7,889 nucleotides of DNA. Origin: an uncultured Erysipelotrichaceae bacterium (GTDB taxonomy: Bacteria > Bacillota_I > Bacilli_A > Erysipelotrichales > Erysipelotrichaceae). The stretch lies in contig CALFEZ010000132.1 in the NCBI GenBank assembly GCA_937957895.1, positions 1-7,889 on the forward strand, in the 5' to 3' direction. This document shows, piece by piece, positions 1 through 5,695 of the stretch; within the stretch, counting starts at the first letter, position 1; every line of letters starts with the position of its first letter. The notes beneath the pieces were generated by a model. That model saw nothing but the letters and a program-made list of their open reading frames with translations. It searched no databases and was not told where the DNA came from. The translations under genes were made by a program, and so were the position numbers.

Positions 1-133
1 TGGTCATCTTGTCGGTCTTATCGAGCATGCAATAAATACAACCGTAGTTGCATGTCTTTTTGGGGATCGTGCTGATCCCCAGTGATTTACCCAATCGACG
101 TGATGGGATCGGACCGTAGATGTTCTGGCTCAT
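1..133 (-). CDS. Radical SAM protein, COG0731 type (5' end only, cut by window edge)
   Basis: Only the first 44 codons are present; the gene reads leftward out of the window. The start is ATG at 133-131, preceded on the minus strand by GGAG with a 6-base spacer. The N-terminus reads YGPIPSRRLGKSLGIS (residues 6-21), followed by the [4Fe-4S]-binding CX3CX2C motif as CNYGCIYC, with Cys28, Cys32 and Cys35. The combination of a PSRRLG(K/R)SLG block and the cysteine motif about 15 residues later is characteristic of the COG0731 radical SAM group, often annotated as wyosine-synthetase-like. The substrate of these bacterial proteins is not something I can assign from 44 residues. The gene is transcribed divergently from the lyase operon, so a functional link to glutamate fermentation is not implied. 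Family call is firm; function is open. Confidence 0.85.
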   Translation of the reverse strand, partial: MSQNIYGPIPSRRLGKSLGISTIPKKTCNYGCIYCMLDKTDKMT

Positions 134-197
134 GTGTTGCTCCGTGTTATCATTACAGCTTATTTATATCATACTATGCTCATAAAATCCAAAATGA

Positions 198-218
198 CGA
201 TTGATTCACAAATCATCG
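198..218. repeat. Inverted repeat, possible operator
   Basis: TGATT (202-206) and AATCA (211-215) form a perfect 5-base inverted repeat around CACA. Adding CGA (198-200) and TCG (216-218), with T201 bulged, extends pairing to 8 bases. It sits near the middle of the divergent intergenic region, where a shared operator would be expected. It is too short and lacks a T-run, so it is not a convincing terminator. The regulator is unknown. A chance palindrome in AT-rich DNA remains possible. Confidence 0.35.
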
Positions 219-246
219 CTCTGCTATGTCTTTTTGTGTGGGAGTT

Positions 247-255
247 TGACATAAT
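247..255 (+). promoter_or_regulatory. Possible extended -10 element for the lyase operon
   Basis: TGACATAAT combines a TG extended -10 dinucleotide, one intervening base, and CATAAT (5 of 6 to TATAAT). No recognisable -35 hexamer lies 16-18 bases upstream. A TTGACA at 246-251 overlaps this element but has no -10 at the right distance before the start codon. Transcription would begin near base 262, giving an unusually short leader that starts about at the ribosome binding site. This is weak evidence; the real promoter may be elsewhere in the intergenic region. Confidence 0.25.
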
Positions 256-276
256 AAAGGTAAGGAGTAGACAACA

Positions 277-1308
277 ATGACGCAAATCTATTTTCCGGTG
301 TTGCTAGACATCACCAACCCCGAAAACACGATCCAGCTTCGTGACTTTTTGGAGCGTTTCGATCTTTCGTTGGACACGATCGATGCAGCGATCGTGATCA
401 AAGAAGATCATCAGATCGTTGCTTCTTGCTGCAAACTTAAAAATGTATTCAAAATGATCGCAGTCGATCCAGAGTATCAGCACAATAACCTTGTTTCCTT
501 GATGCTCAATGAGATCACCTATCTTGCTTTTGAACAAGGATATGTCCATACCTTCATCTTTACTCCGCTTGTCAGTGTTCCGATCTTTACCTCACTGGGA
601 TATTCCATGGTCGTTGCCACACATGAAGTGGCATTGCTTGAAAAAGGACCGATCTTGATCGATGAGACGATCCAAACGATCGATCACAAGTATCAGTGCA
701 ATAAGACTCAAAATGGAGCGATCATCATCAATGGTAATCCATTTAGCTTGGGACATTTGCATCTTATCGAGACAGCCAGTCGTCAGTGTGAACGGTTGTT
801 TGTGTTTGTGGTGGAAGAAGATGTGTCGTTTTTTACCTTTGAACAACGTTTCTTTTTGATCCAAGAGGGAGTAAAACACCTTGACAATGTGGTCGTGTTG
901 CCTTCAACATTCTACATCATCAGTCAGGCGACCTTCCCCAATTACTTCGTACGTGACAAAGAGCATGGGTTTGACATGTATGCTACTTTGGATGTGACCC
1001 TTTTTGGAACATGGTTTTCCAAACTGAACATCACCAAGCGGTTTGTCGGAGAAGAGCCTTTGGATGAGATGACAGATGCATACAACATGACAATGGCACA
1101 GTTGCTTCCATCTTATGGGATCGAACTGATCATCATCGAAAGAAAACACAACCGATACGGTGTGATCAGTGCCTCCATCATCCGCAGTCTGCTTAAAGCC
1201 CAGGATTGGAAAACTCTAAAGCACTATGTACCGGATACGACCTACAACTATCTGAAAGACAACCCGCAGATCATTGAAAAAATCCAAACGCATCATGGCA
1301 AGCATTGA
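277..1308 (+). CDS. citC: [Citrate/citramalate (pro-3S)-lyase] ligase (acetate:SH-lyase ligase)
   Basis: This enzyme acetylates the thiol of the prosthetic group on the lyase acyl carrier (CitD), using ATP and acetate, and so activates the lyase in the cytoplasm. The 343-residue length fits the family (about 330-355). Residues about 20-125 form a GNAT-like N-terminal domain. A nucleotidyltransferase domain follows with NGNPFSLGH at 152-160, the HIGH-type ATP-binding motif of CitC. VGEEP (257-261) followed by the DAYN.TM stretch, and ISASIIR (297-303), are further CitC hallmarks. The start is ATG at 277, with AAGGAG at 262-267 and a 9-base spacer, the best ribosome binding site in the area. 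It is the first gene of the operon, and its 3' end overlaps the next gene. Given the glutamate mutase genes downstream, the partner lyase may be citramalate lyase; CitC acts on the carrier thioester, so its sequence does not settle the lyase substrate. Confidence 0.93.
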   Translation: MTQIYFPVLLDITNPENTIQLRDFLERFDLSLDTIDAAIVIKEDHQIVASCCKLKNVFKMIAVDPEYQHNNLVSLMLNEITYLAFEQGYVHTFIFTPLVSVPIFTSLGYSMVVATHEVALLEKGPILIDETIQTIDHKYQCNKTQNGAIIINGNPFSLGHLHLIETASRQCERLFVFVVEEDVSFFTFEQRFFLIQEGVKHLDNVVVLPSTFYIISQATFPNYFVRDKEHGFDMYATLDVTLFGTWFSKLNITKRFVGEEPLDEMTDAYNMTMAQLLPSYGIELIIIERKHNRYGVISASIIRSLLKAQDWKTLKHYVPDTTYNYLKDNPQIIEKIQTHHGKH

Positions 1309-2602
1309 CATTCTGACACTCAAAGAACAACGTAAAATCAAAATTGATGCAATGCTTCAAAAACATGATACGGTATGGGTCCTCAAATGCAATTACCCAG
1401 GGAATCAAAAACTCAATGCCTATACTTTTTTTGTGTTTTTTACGATACTAAAAGAAATGCGAACGGATTTGTGGAGGCATATGGACATGTCTTTTACGGT
1501 TGAAGGTCCAGTGGCGATCATGTGGGGAAATGTCGATCCGGTGATCATAAAAAAGAGCATGATCATGTTGGAAGAAGACCATCCTTTGGGTCGATATGTC
1601 GACATCGATGTCATCGATGCATACGGATATCTCAAACGAACCGCTTTTGATCGACCTTTTCGAACTTGTTTTGTTTGTGATGAGATCGCCCATGTGTGTG
1701 TCCGAAACCAGACTCATGATATCAAAGTGATCCAAGATCATTTTGTTCAAGGGGTGCTTTCCTATATCGATACCCCATCCAAGATGGTGACATTTTGTGC
1801 GATGGCGGAACTGGCGACTCACCCGGGGTTTGGCAAAGTCACGCCAATGAGCACCGGCATCCACCAAGACATGGATGTTCGTACTTTTATCGATAGCATT
1901 TATGCGATATCACCGATGTTTGATCAGATCGAACAATTTGATTGTGATCAAGAAAGTGACATGTATTTTAATCAGCTGCGTCAACTTGGATTGGCCATAG
2001 AAAACCAGATGTTTTTAACAACAGGGGGCATCAACACCCATAAGGGATTCATCTTTTTGATGCTCATGGTGCTGGGAGCGGCACATTATCGCCCTTATGA
2101 TCCCTTGCAAGAGACGATCCGAACACTGGCAAAGCCACTGACAATGGATTTTCAAGATACGACCATGTCCACAACAGGTCTAAGATGGTATCGCTCTCAT
2201 CAGATCGCCGGTATCCGGGGATTGGCATTGGATGGATTGGACATCGTGTTTGATGAGTTTTTACCTTATTTTATTCAAACACTGGAAAGTGAAGCAGACA
2301 TCAACGATGCTTTTGTTTCGACATTGCTTTTGATCATGAGTCGTATAGAGGATACGACCATCCTCAAACGTCAAGGTCTGGATGGATTAGCGTGGCTGCA
2401 GAAACAAGCCAAAAAAGCATTACAAGACAAATCACAGTGGAAGGCATTGGATAAGGCATGTCATAAACAAGGATTTAGTCCCGGAGGCAGTGCGGATGTG
2501 CTTGCGGTGGTTGTATTGTTGGCTTGTTTTTTTTATGATAGTAAAGAGGGATTCTATGGACATCAACAAACCTTCCCAGGCAGGGACGTTAGAAAGCAAT
2601 GA
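1295..2602 (+). CDS. citXG: CitX-CitG fusion: bifunctional prosthetic-group synthase/transferase for the lyase acyl carrier
   Basis: This 435-residue protein joins two activities that are separate in many bacteria. Residues about 1-150 match CitX, the apo-lyase phosphoribosyl-dephospho-CoA transferase: EEDHPLGRYVDIDV at 93-106 and a cysteine cluster CFVCDEIAHVC at 125-135. Residues about 155-435 match CitG, triphosphoribosyl-dephospho-CoA synthase, which joins ATP and dephospho-CoA: HPGFGKVTPMSTGIHQDMD at 176-194, GGINTHKG at 244-251 and FSPGGSADVLA at 394-404. Together they would build the 2'-(5''-phosphoribosyl)-3'-dephospho-CoA group and attach it to CitD. I chose ATG 1295, which overlaps citC by 14 bases. 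A TTG at 1274 is also in frame (442 residues) but has no better Shine-Dalgarno sequence. Neither start has a clear one, so translation is probably coupled to citC. The 3' end overlaps citD by 47 bases. Fused CitXG proteins are known elsewhere. Confidence 0.9.
   Translation: MASIDILTLKEQRKIKIDAMLQKHDTVWVLKCNYPGNQKLNAYTFFVFFTILKEMRTDLWRHMDMSFTVEGPVAIMWGNVDPVIIKKSMIMLEEDHPLGRYVDIDVIDAYGYLKRTAFDRPFRTCFVCDEIAHVCVRNQTHDIKVIQDHFVQGVLSYIDTPSKMVTFCAMAELATHPGFGKVTPMSTGIHQDMDVRTFIDSIYAISPMFDQIEQFDCDQESDMYFNQLRQLGLAIENQMFLTTGGINTHKGFIFLMLMVLGAAHYRPYDPLQETIRTLAKPLTMDFQDTTMSTTGLRWYRSHQIAGIRGLALDGLDIVFDEFLPYFIQTLESEADINDAFVSTLLLIMSRIEDTTILKRQGLDGLAWLQKQAKKALQDKSQWKALDKACHKQGFSPGGSADVLAVVVLLACFFYDSKEGFYGHQQTFPGRDVRKQ
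2545..2550 (+). promoter_or_regulatory. Ribosome binding site fixing the citD start
   Basis: AGAGGG lies 5 bases before ATG 2556, inside the citXG coding region. It supports this start over an upstream in-frame ATG at 2490, which would add 22 residues (rich in Trp, Leu and Phe) not found in CitD proteins. The protein from 2556 begins MDINKPSQAGTLES, which is where the family begins. Confidence 0.7.
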
Positions 2603-2819
2603 TGTGTATGTGCAGTTGTTGCCCAATCCAAATGGCAACATCGAGATCAAGCTCAAAAGCATCGTATACAAACAATTCAAAGATCAGATCCTGCAGGTGG
2701 CCAATCAAACCTTAAAGGATTTGCAGATCACATCCTGTGTTTTGATCATGGATGATCAGGGTGCTTTGGATCATACGATCAAAGCACGGATCGAGAGTGC
2801 GGTGAAACGAAGCTTATGA
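2556..2819 (+). CDS. citD: Lyase gamma subunit, acyl carrier protein
   Basis: CitD is the small acyl carrier of the lyase complex. Its serine carries the phosphoribosyl-dephospho-CoA group, whose acetyl thioester is exchanged for the substrate. The 87-residue product starts MDINKPSQAGTLES, with the attachment serine at Ser14 (codon 2595-2597), the same position as in known CitD. The usual context is ESGD or similar; here it is ESND. A later stretch, MDDQGALDHTIKARIESAV, matches the conserved (D/N)DxGALDxxxxARxE block. The protein is slightly shorter at the C-terminus than the roughly 95-98 residues of enterobacterial forms. It overlaps citXG by 47 bases at its start and citE by 4 bases (ATGA, 2816-2819) at its end, consistent with translational coupling in one complex. 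The family is clear; whether it serves citrate or citramalate lyase depends on context. Confidence 0.93.
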   Translation: MDINKPSQAGTLESNDVYVQLLPNPNGNIEIKLKSIVYKQFKDQILQVANQTLKDLQITSCVLIMDDQGALDHTIKARIESAVKRSL

Positions 2820-3667
2820 TTAAACAAACAGCCCTGTTTATCCCGGGCAATCAACCCAAAATGCATATCAGCGCCGATGTTTTTGGTGCAGACTGTCTGA
2901 TTTTTGATCTGGAAGATTCGGTCGCAATCCATCAAAAAGACAGTGCTCGATTGTTGGTAAAAGAAATGATCCAGGCATTTGATCTTTCATACACCGAAGT
3001 CATCGTCCGGATCAATCCGGTGGACTCGTCTTTCTATCAGGATGATCTCAAAGAGATGCTGCAAGCTCGTCCCGATGCTTTGATGATCCCCAAAGCTACC
3101 AAAGCAGTGATCGAAAAAGTGGAGGCAGATCTCAAACACTATAACGATATCTATCCCAATGAAACACTCAAATTGTACATCATCATCGAAACCGCCATGG
3201 GAGTGGAGACGGCACTGGAAACATGCCTTGCTTCCAAACGCATCATTGGTGTTTTGCTTGGAGGAGAAGATCTGTGTACGGACATGAAAGTCACACCGAC
3301 AAAACAACGCATCGAACTGCAGTATCCACGCAGCAAAATCGCCATGACAGCTGCCGCATGCAACATCATGGCATGGGACACTCCTTTTGTTGATATCGAT
3401 GATCATGACGGATTCAAGGAAGACGCTTTGATGGCCAAAGCCCTTGGCTTTGGAGGCAAGGTGTGCATCCATCCAAATCAGATCGACATCGTCAAAGAAG
3501 TGTTTGCCATCAGTGAAAAACAACTCAAAGAAGCTCAGGAGATCATAGAAGCCTACGAACTGGCCCAACAACAAGGCTTGGGAGCCTTTTCCTATCGTGG
3601 TAAGATGATCGATAAACCGATCTTAGAAAGAGCTCAGCAGATCGTGGCAGCTTCATCAAAGGAATAG
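2816..3667 (+). CDS. citE: Citrate/citramalate lyase beta subunit (citryl- or citramalyl-ACP lyase)
   Basis: The beta subunit cleaves the carrier-bound acyl thioester: citryl-ACP to oxaloacetate, or citramalyl-ACP to pyruvate, leaving acetyl-ACP. The 283-residue product has the HpcH/HpaI-CitE TIM-barrel signatures: LFIPGNQPKM near the start, FDLEDSVA (30-37), VRIN (64-67, with Arg65), IIETAMGVE with Glu125 and the LLGGEDLCTDM segment with Glu151 and Asp152. FGGKVCIHPNQI lies towards the end. Glu125 and the acidic pair at 151-152 are the likely metal-binding positions by analogy with the family. Many relatives read GAED where this one reads GGED. It starts at ATG 2816, in a 4-base ATGA overlap with citD, with no strong Shine-Dalgarno sequence, so coupling is likely. 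Stand-alone CitE-like proteins exist, but placement between citD and citF identifies this as the lyase subunit. The substrate is inferred to be citramalate from the glutamate mutase neighbours. Confidence 0.92.
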   Translation: MIKQTALFIPGNQPKMHISADVFGADCLIFDLEDSVAIHQKDSARLLVKEMIQAFDLSYTEVIVRINPVDSSFYQDDLKEMLQARPDALMIPKATKAVIEKVEADLKHYNDIYPNETLKLYIIIETAMGVETALETCLASKRIIGVLLGGEDLCTDMKVTPTKQRIELQYPRSKIAMTAAACNIMAWDTPFVDIDDHDGFKEDALMAKALGFGGKVCIHPNQIDIVKEVFAISEKQLKEAQEIIEAYELAQQQGLGAFSYRGKMIDKPILERAQQIVAASSKE

Positions 3668-3672
3668 ACAGC

Positions 3673-5175
3673 ATGGATCCAAAAGTGATCAACTCATTCA
3701 AACCCTATCAAGGCACCGTCGATGTCATCAAAGGCGGTCGTTTTGAGTGTGATAAAAACAAAGGGCATCATGATAAAGTCATCGATGATCTTAACAAAGC
3801 ACTCGATCAACTGCCTTTATGCGATGGTATGACGTTGTCATTTCATCACCATTTACGTGATGGCGATCATGTTTTGAACATGATCATGACCAACATCGCT
3901 CAACGTGGGTATAAAAACATCACGCTGGTCGTCAGTTCGCTCTTTCCGGTACATGCTCCTTTGATCGACATGATCAAACAACAGATCGTGACCAAGATCT
4001 ATGCAGCATACATCGCCAAAGAGATCGGCATCGTGATCAGTCAGGGGTATTTGAGAGATGGTTGCATCATGCATACTCACGGATATCGGGCGACGATGCT
4101 CATCCAAAAAGAAGTCATCATCGACATTGCCTTTTTAGCAGCCCCGTCAACCGATCAAGCTGGAAATGCCACCGGCAGTGAAGGCATCACCAGTTGTGGG
4201 GTGCTGGGATATGCGATCGCGGATGCTCAGATGGCCAAACATGTCGTACTGATCAGCGATACCATCCAGGATGTCAGAAAGCCAGAGATCAGAGCAGAAT
4301 GGGTCGACATGGTGATCAAAGTCGATGCGATCGGTGATCCCAAAGGCATCGTCAGTGGCACTACCACCATCACCAAAGACCCCGTGGGACTTTTGATCGC
4401 CAAACGGACTGCGGATTTTGTAGAGGCGGCAGGGTTGCTCAAAGATGGCTTTTCCTTTCAGACAGGTGCCGGAGGCATCTCCTTGGCACTGGTCCAGGAA
4501 ATCTACAAACGCTGTCAAACTCAACACATCAAAGGATCCTTTGCCAGTGGGGGGACCACCAAGTTTTTGGTCGATATGCTGGAAAAGGGATACCTTAAAA
4601 ACATCTACGATGTCCAATGTTTTGACTTGGATGCCGTGCGTTCTGTCAAAAACAACCCGGCACACATCAAGATCTCAGCTCAGGAATATGCTGATATCAC
4701 ATATAAAGACAACATCGTTTGTAAACTGGATTTTGTGGTGTTGGGAGCAACCGAGATCGATACCAGCTACAATGTCAATGTTACGACCGGCAGTGATGGC
4801 ATCATCATGGGAGGCAGCGGAGGGCATGCCGATACGGCATACGGTGCTAAAATGACGATCATCGTCTCCAAACTTGTCAGTTCAAGACTCTCTGTGATCG
4901 TCGATCAGATCACGACCATCACCACTCCCAAGGAAACAGTCGATGTGCTGATCACCGAACGTGGGATCGCGATCCATCCGCGCCATCAGGAATTGATCGA
5001 CCACCTGAAGGCGACAACATCACTACCGATCATGGATATCAAGACGCTATATGACATCGCGATCAAGATGACCGGTATCCCCAACAAGATCAAACATACC
5101 GATAAGGTAGTGGGGGTAAGCCTTTATAGTGACGGAACGCTTCTCGATACGATCCATCAGATCAAGGAGGACTGA
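3673..5175 (+). CDS. citF: Citrate/citramalate lyase alpha subunit (ACP transferase)
   Basis: The alpha subunit swaps acetate on acetyl-ACP for the free substrate acid (citrate or citramalate), making the acyl-ACP that CitE cleaves. The 500-residue length fits CitF (about 500-515). Visible family blocks are SFHHHLRDGD (56-65), a segment ending APSTDQAGNATG (157-168), the GAGGISLAL region, GSFASGGTTKF (288-298), and EIDTSYNVNVTTGSDG (361-376) followed by GGSGGHADTA (380-389). It starts at ATG 3673, 5 bases after citE, with AAAGGA at 3658-3663 and a 9-base spacer. The last codons contain AAGGAGG (5164-5170), an excellent Shine-Dalgarno sequence for something downstream rather than for this gene. 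No terminator follows, so read-through into the glutamate mutase genes is possible. The motifs do not separate citrate from citramalate specificity by eye. Confidence 0.94.
   Translation: MDPKVINSFKPYQGTVDVIKGGRFECDKNKGHHDKVIDDLNKALDQLPLCDGMTLSFHHHLRDGDHVLNMIMTNIAQRGYKNITLVVSSLFPVHAPLIDMIKQQIVTKIYAAYIAKEIGIVISQGYLRDGCIMHTHGYRATMLIQKEVIIDIAFLAAPSTDQAGNATGSEGITSCGVLGYAIADAQMAKHVVLISDTIQDVRKPEIRAEWVDMVIKVDAIGDPKGIVSGTTTITKDPVGLLIAKRTADFVEAAGLLKDGFSFQTGAGGISLALVQEIYKRCQTQHIKGSFASGGTTKFLVDMLEKGYLKNIYDVQCFDLDAVRSVKNNPAHIKISAQEYADITYKDNIVCKLDFVVLGATEIDTSYNVNVTTGSDGIIMGGSGGHADTAYGAKMTIIVSKLVSSRLSVIVDQITTITTPKETVDVLITERGIAIHPRHQELIDHLKATTSLPIMDIKTLYDIAIKMTGIPNKIKHTDKVVGVSLYSDGTLLDTIHQIKED
5164..5170 (+). 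promoter_or_regulatory. Consensus Shine-Dalgarno at the end of citF
   Basis: AAGGAGG is a full match to the anti-Shine-Dalgarno complement and lies in the last codons of citF. The next ATG is at 5182, 11 bases away, and opens a 37-codon reading frame. It is too far (about 110 bases) to serve the mutS start directly. Either it translates the small ORF, or it is a coincidence of the Lys-Glu-Asp codons that end citF. Confidence 0.5.
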
Positions 5176-5181
5176 GTTTTC

Positions 5182-5295
5182 ATGGTTTTTGGACTGAAAT
5201 GCATTGACACGGCTTGCTGTCGATTTTATGATAGTAGTATGAGTGATAGCGCTTACACACAGACGTATCAAAAGGTGGATTATGGAAAAGAATAA
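5182..5295 (+). CDS. Possible 37-codon small ORF between citF and mutS
   Basis: ATG 5182 follows a consensus AAGGAGG by 11 bases. The frame encodes 37 residues beginning MVFGLKCIDTACC, with three cysteines (7, 12, 13), and ends at TAA 5293-5295. It overlaps the first codons of mutS by 14 bases in a different frame. I recognise no family. It could be translated only from transcripts that read through from citF, because the predicted mutS promoter lies inside it; in that case its termination close to the mutS start could couple translation. It may equally be a chance ORF. Against it: the DNA is better explained by promoter and cre elements, and the composition is unlike neighbouring genes. Confidence 0.25.
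   Translation: MVFGLKCIDTACCRFYDSSMSDSAYTQTYQKVDYGKE
5204..5232 (+). promoter_or_regulatory. SigA/sigma-70-type promoter for mutS-mutL-mutE
   Basis: TTGACA (5204-5209), a perfect -35, is followed after exactly 17 bases by TATGAT (5227-5232), 5 of 6 to the -10 consensus. Transcription would start near 5239, about 43 bases upstream of the mutS ATG. It is the strongest promoter match in the window. It implies that the glutamate mutase genes can be transcribed independently of the lyase genes, although no terminator separates them. Confidence 0.75.
5244..5257 (+). promoter_or_regulatory. cre box (CcpA catabolite repression site)
   Basis: TGATAGCGCTTACA matches the consensus TGWNANCGNTNWCA at every specified position and is partly palindromic around GCGC. 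It lies just after the predicted start of transcription (about +6 to +19), the classic position for CcpA repression by blocking initiation or early elongation. It implies that glutamate mutase expression is shut down when preferred sugars are present. This assumes the host has CcpA, which holds for most Bacillota. Confidence 0.65.
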
Positions 5296-5695
5296 GATCG
5301 TGCTTGGAGTGATCGGAGCAGACGTGCATGCCGTTGGAAACAAGATTTTGCACTATGCATACACGCAGGCCGGTTTTTTTGTCATCAATCTTGGGGTCAT
5401 GGTATCTCAGGAAGAATTCATTCAGGCTGCCATGGAGGCTGAGGCCAGTGCCATCATCGTTTCCTCTTTGTATGGACATGGTGAACTGGACTGCAAAGGA
5501 TTGAGAGAGAAGTGCATCGAGGCGGGATTGGATGATATTTTACTGTATGTCGGCGGCAACCTTGTCGTCGGCAAAACGCCGTTTGAGCAGGTCAAAGAGA
5601 AATTTCTGGCCATGGGATTTGATCGAGTGTACCCACCCGGATCTGATCCTCAGGATGGCATCAACGATTTGATCGAGGATCTCAACAAACGATGA
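5282..5695 (+). CDS. mutS (glmS): Glutamate mutase sigma subunit (methylaspartate mutase S subunit), B12-binding
   Basis: This is the small cobalamin-binding component of glutamate mutase, which interconverts (S)-glutamate and (2S,3S)-3-methylaspartate by a radical carbon-skeleton rearrangement. The 137-residue length equals that of the clostridial subunit. The B12 signature DxHxxG is present as Asp14-Val-His16-Ala-Val-Gly19; His16 is the expected lower cobalt ligand (base-off, His-on binding). SSLYGHGELDCKG and YVGGNLVVG supply the later loops of the Rossmann-like B12 fold. The start at ATG 5282 gives the usual MEKxxIVLGVIG N-terminus; AAAGG (5271-5275) provides a 6-base spacing. It is the first gene after the promoter and cre element and shares an ATGA overlap (5692-5695) with mutL. 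This gene should not be confused with DNA mismatch repair mutS or glucosamine-6-phosphate synthase glmS. Confidence 0.96.
   Translation: MEKNKIVLGVIGADVHAVGNKILHYAYTQAGFFVINLGVMVSQEEFIQAAMEAEASAIIVSSLYGHGELDCKGLREKCIEAGLDDILLYVGGNLVVGKTPFEQVKEKFLAMGFDRVYPPGSDPQDGINDLIEDLNKR

Larger units (their letters stand above)
134..276. promoter_or_regulatory. Divergent intergenic region between radical SAM gene and citC
   Basis: These 143 bases separate two divergent start codons and should carry promoters for both. They are AT-rich compared with the flanking genes. No strong -35/-10 pair is visible in either direction. On the minus strand TTGGAT and TATAAA, 18 bases apart, lie upstream of the radical SAM start, but the -35 match is poor. 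No CG-centred cre box is present. An inverted repeat and an extended -10 candidate are listed separately. A TTCACAA half-site occurs at 205-211 without a matching partner. Confidence 0.6.

Noticed and set aside
205..211. TTCACAA as a Rex (redox regulator) site upstream of citC
   Set aside because: Only one half-site is present. The matching TTGTGAA half at the required 6-base spacing is absent (3 of 7 bases match).
246..251. TTGACA as the -35 box of the citC promoter
   Set aside because: A -10 box 17 bases further on would fall at about 269-274, between the ribosome binding site and the start codon, and no TATAAT-like sequence is there.
1274..1294. TTG start for citXG adding 7 residues
   Set aside because: It has no better Shine-Dalgarno sequence than ATG 1295, and ATG is the more likely initiator. 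It cannot be fully excluded.
2490..2555. Longer citD starting at ATG 2490
   Set aside because: The extra 22 residues are not part of the CitD family, and ATG 2556 has a good ribosome binding site and gives the family's normal N-terminus.
2987..3574. Open frame on the minus strand (195 codons) opposite citE
   Set aside because: Its product is rich in His, Asp, Phe and Cys, as expected from the reverse complement of ATC/GAT/AAA-rich coding DNA. The plus-strand citE motifs explain this region.
5176..5281. Terminator or riboswitch (for example cobalamin) before the glutamate mutase genes
   Set aside because: The gap is too short for a cobalamin riboswitch, shows no B12-box-like segment, and has no GC-rich hairpin followed by a T-run.
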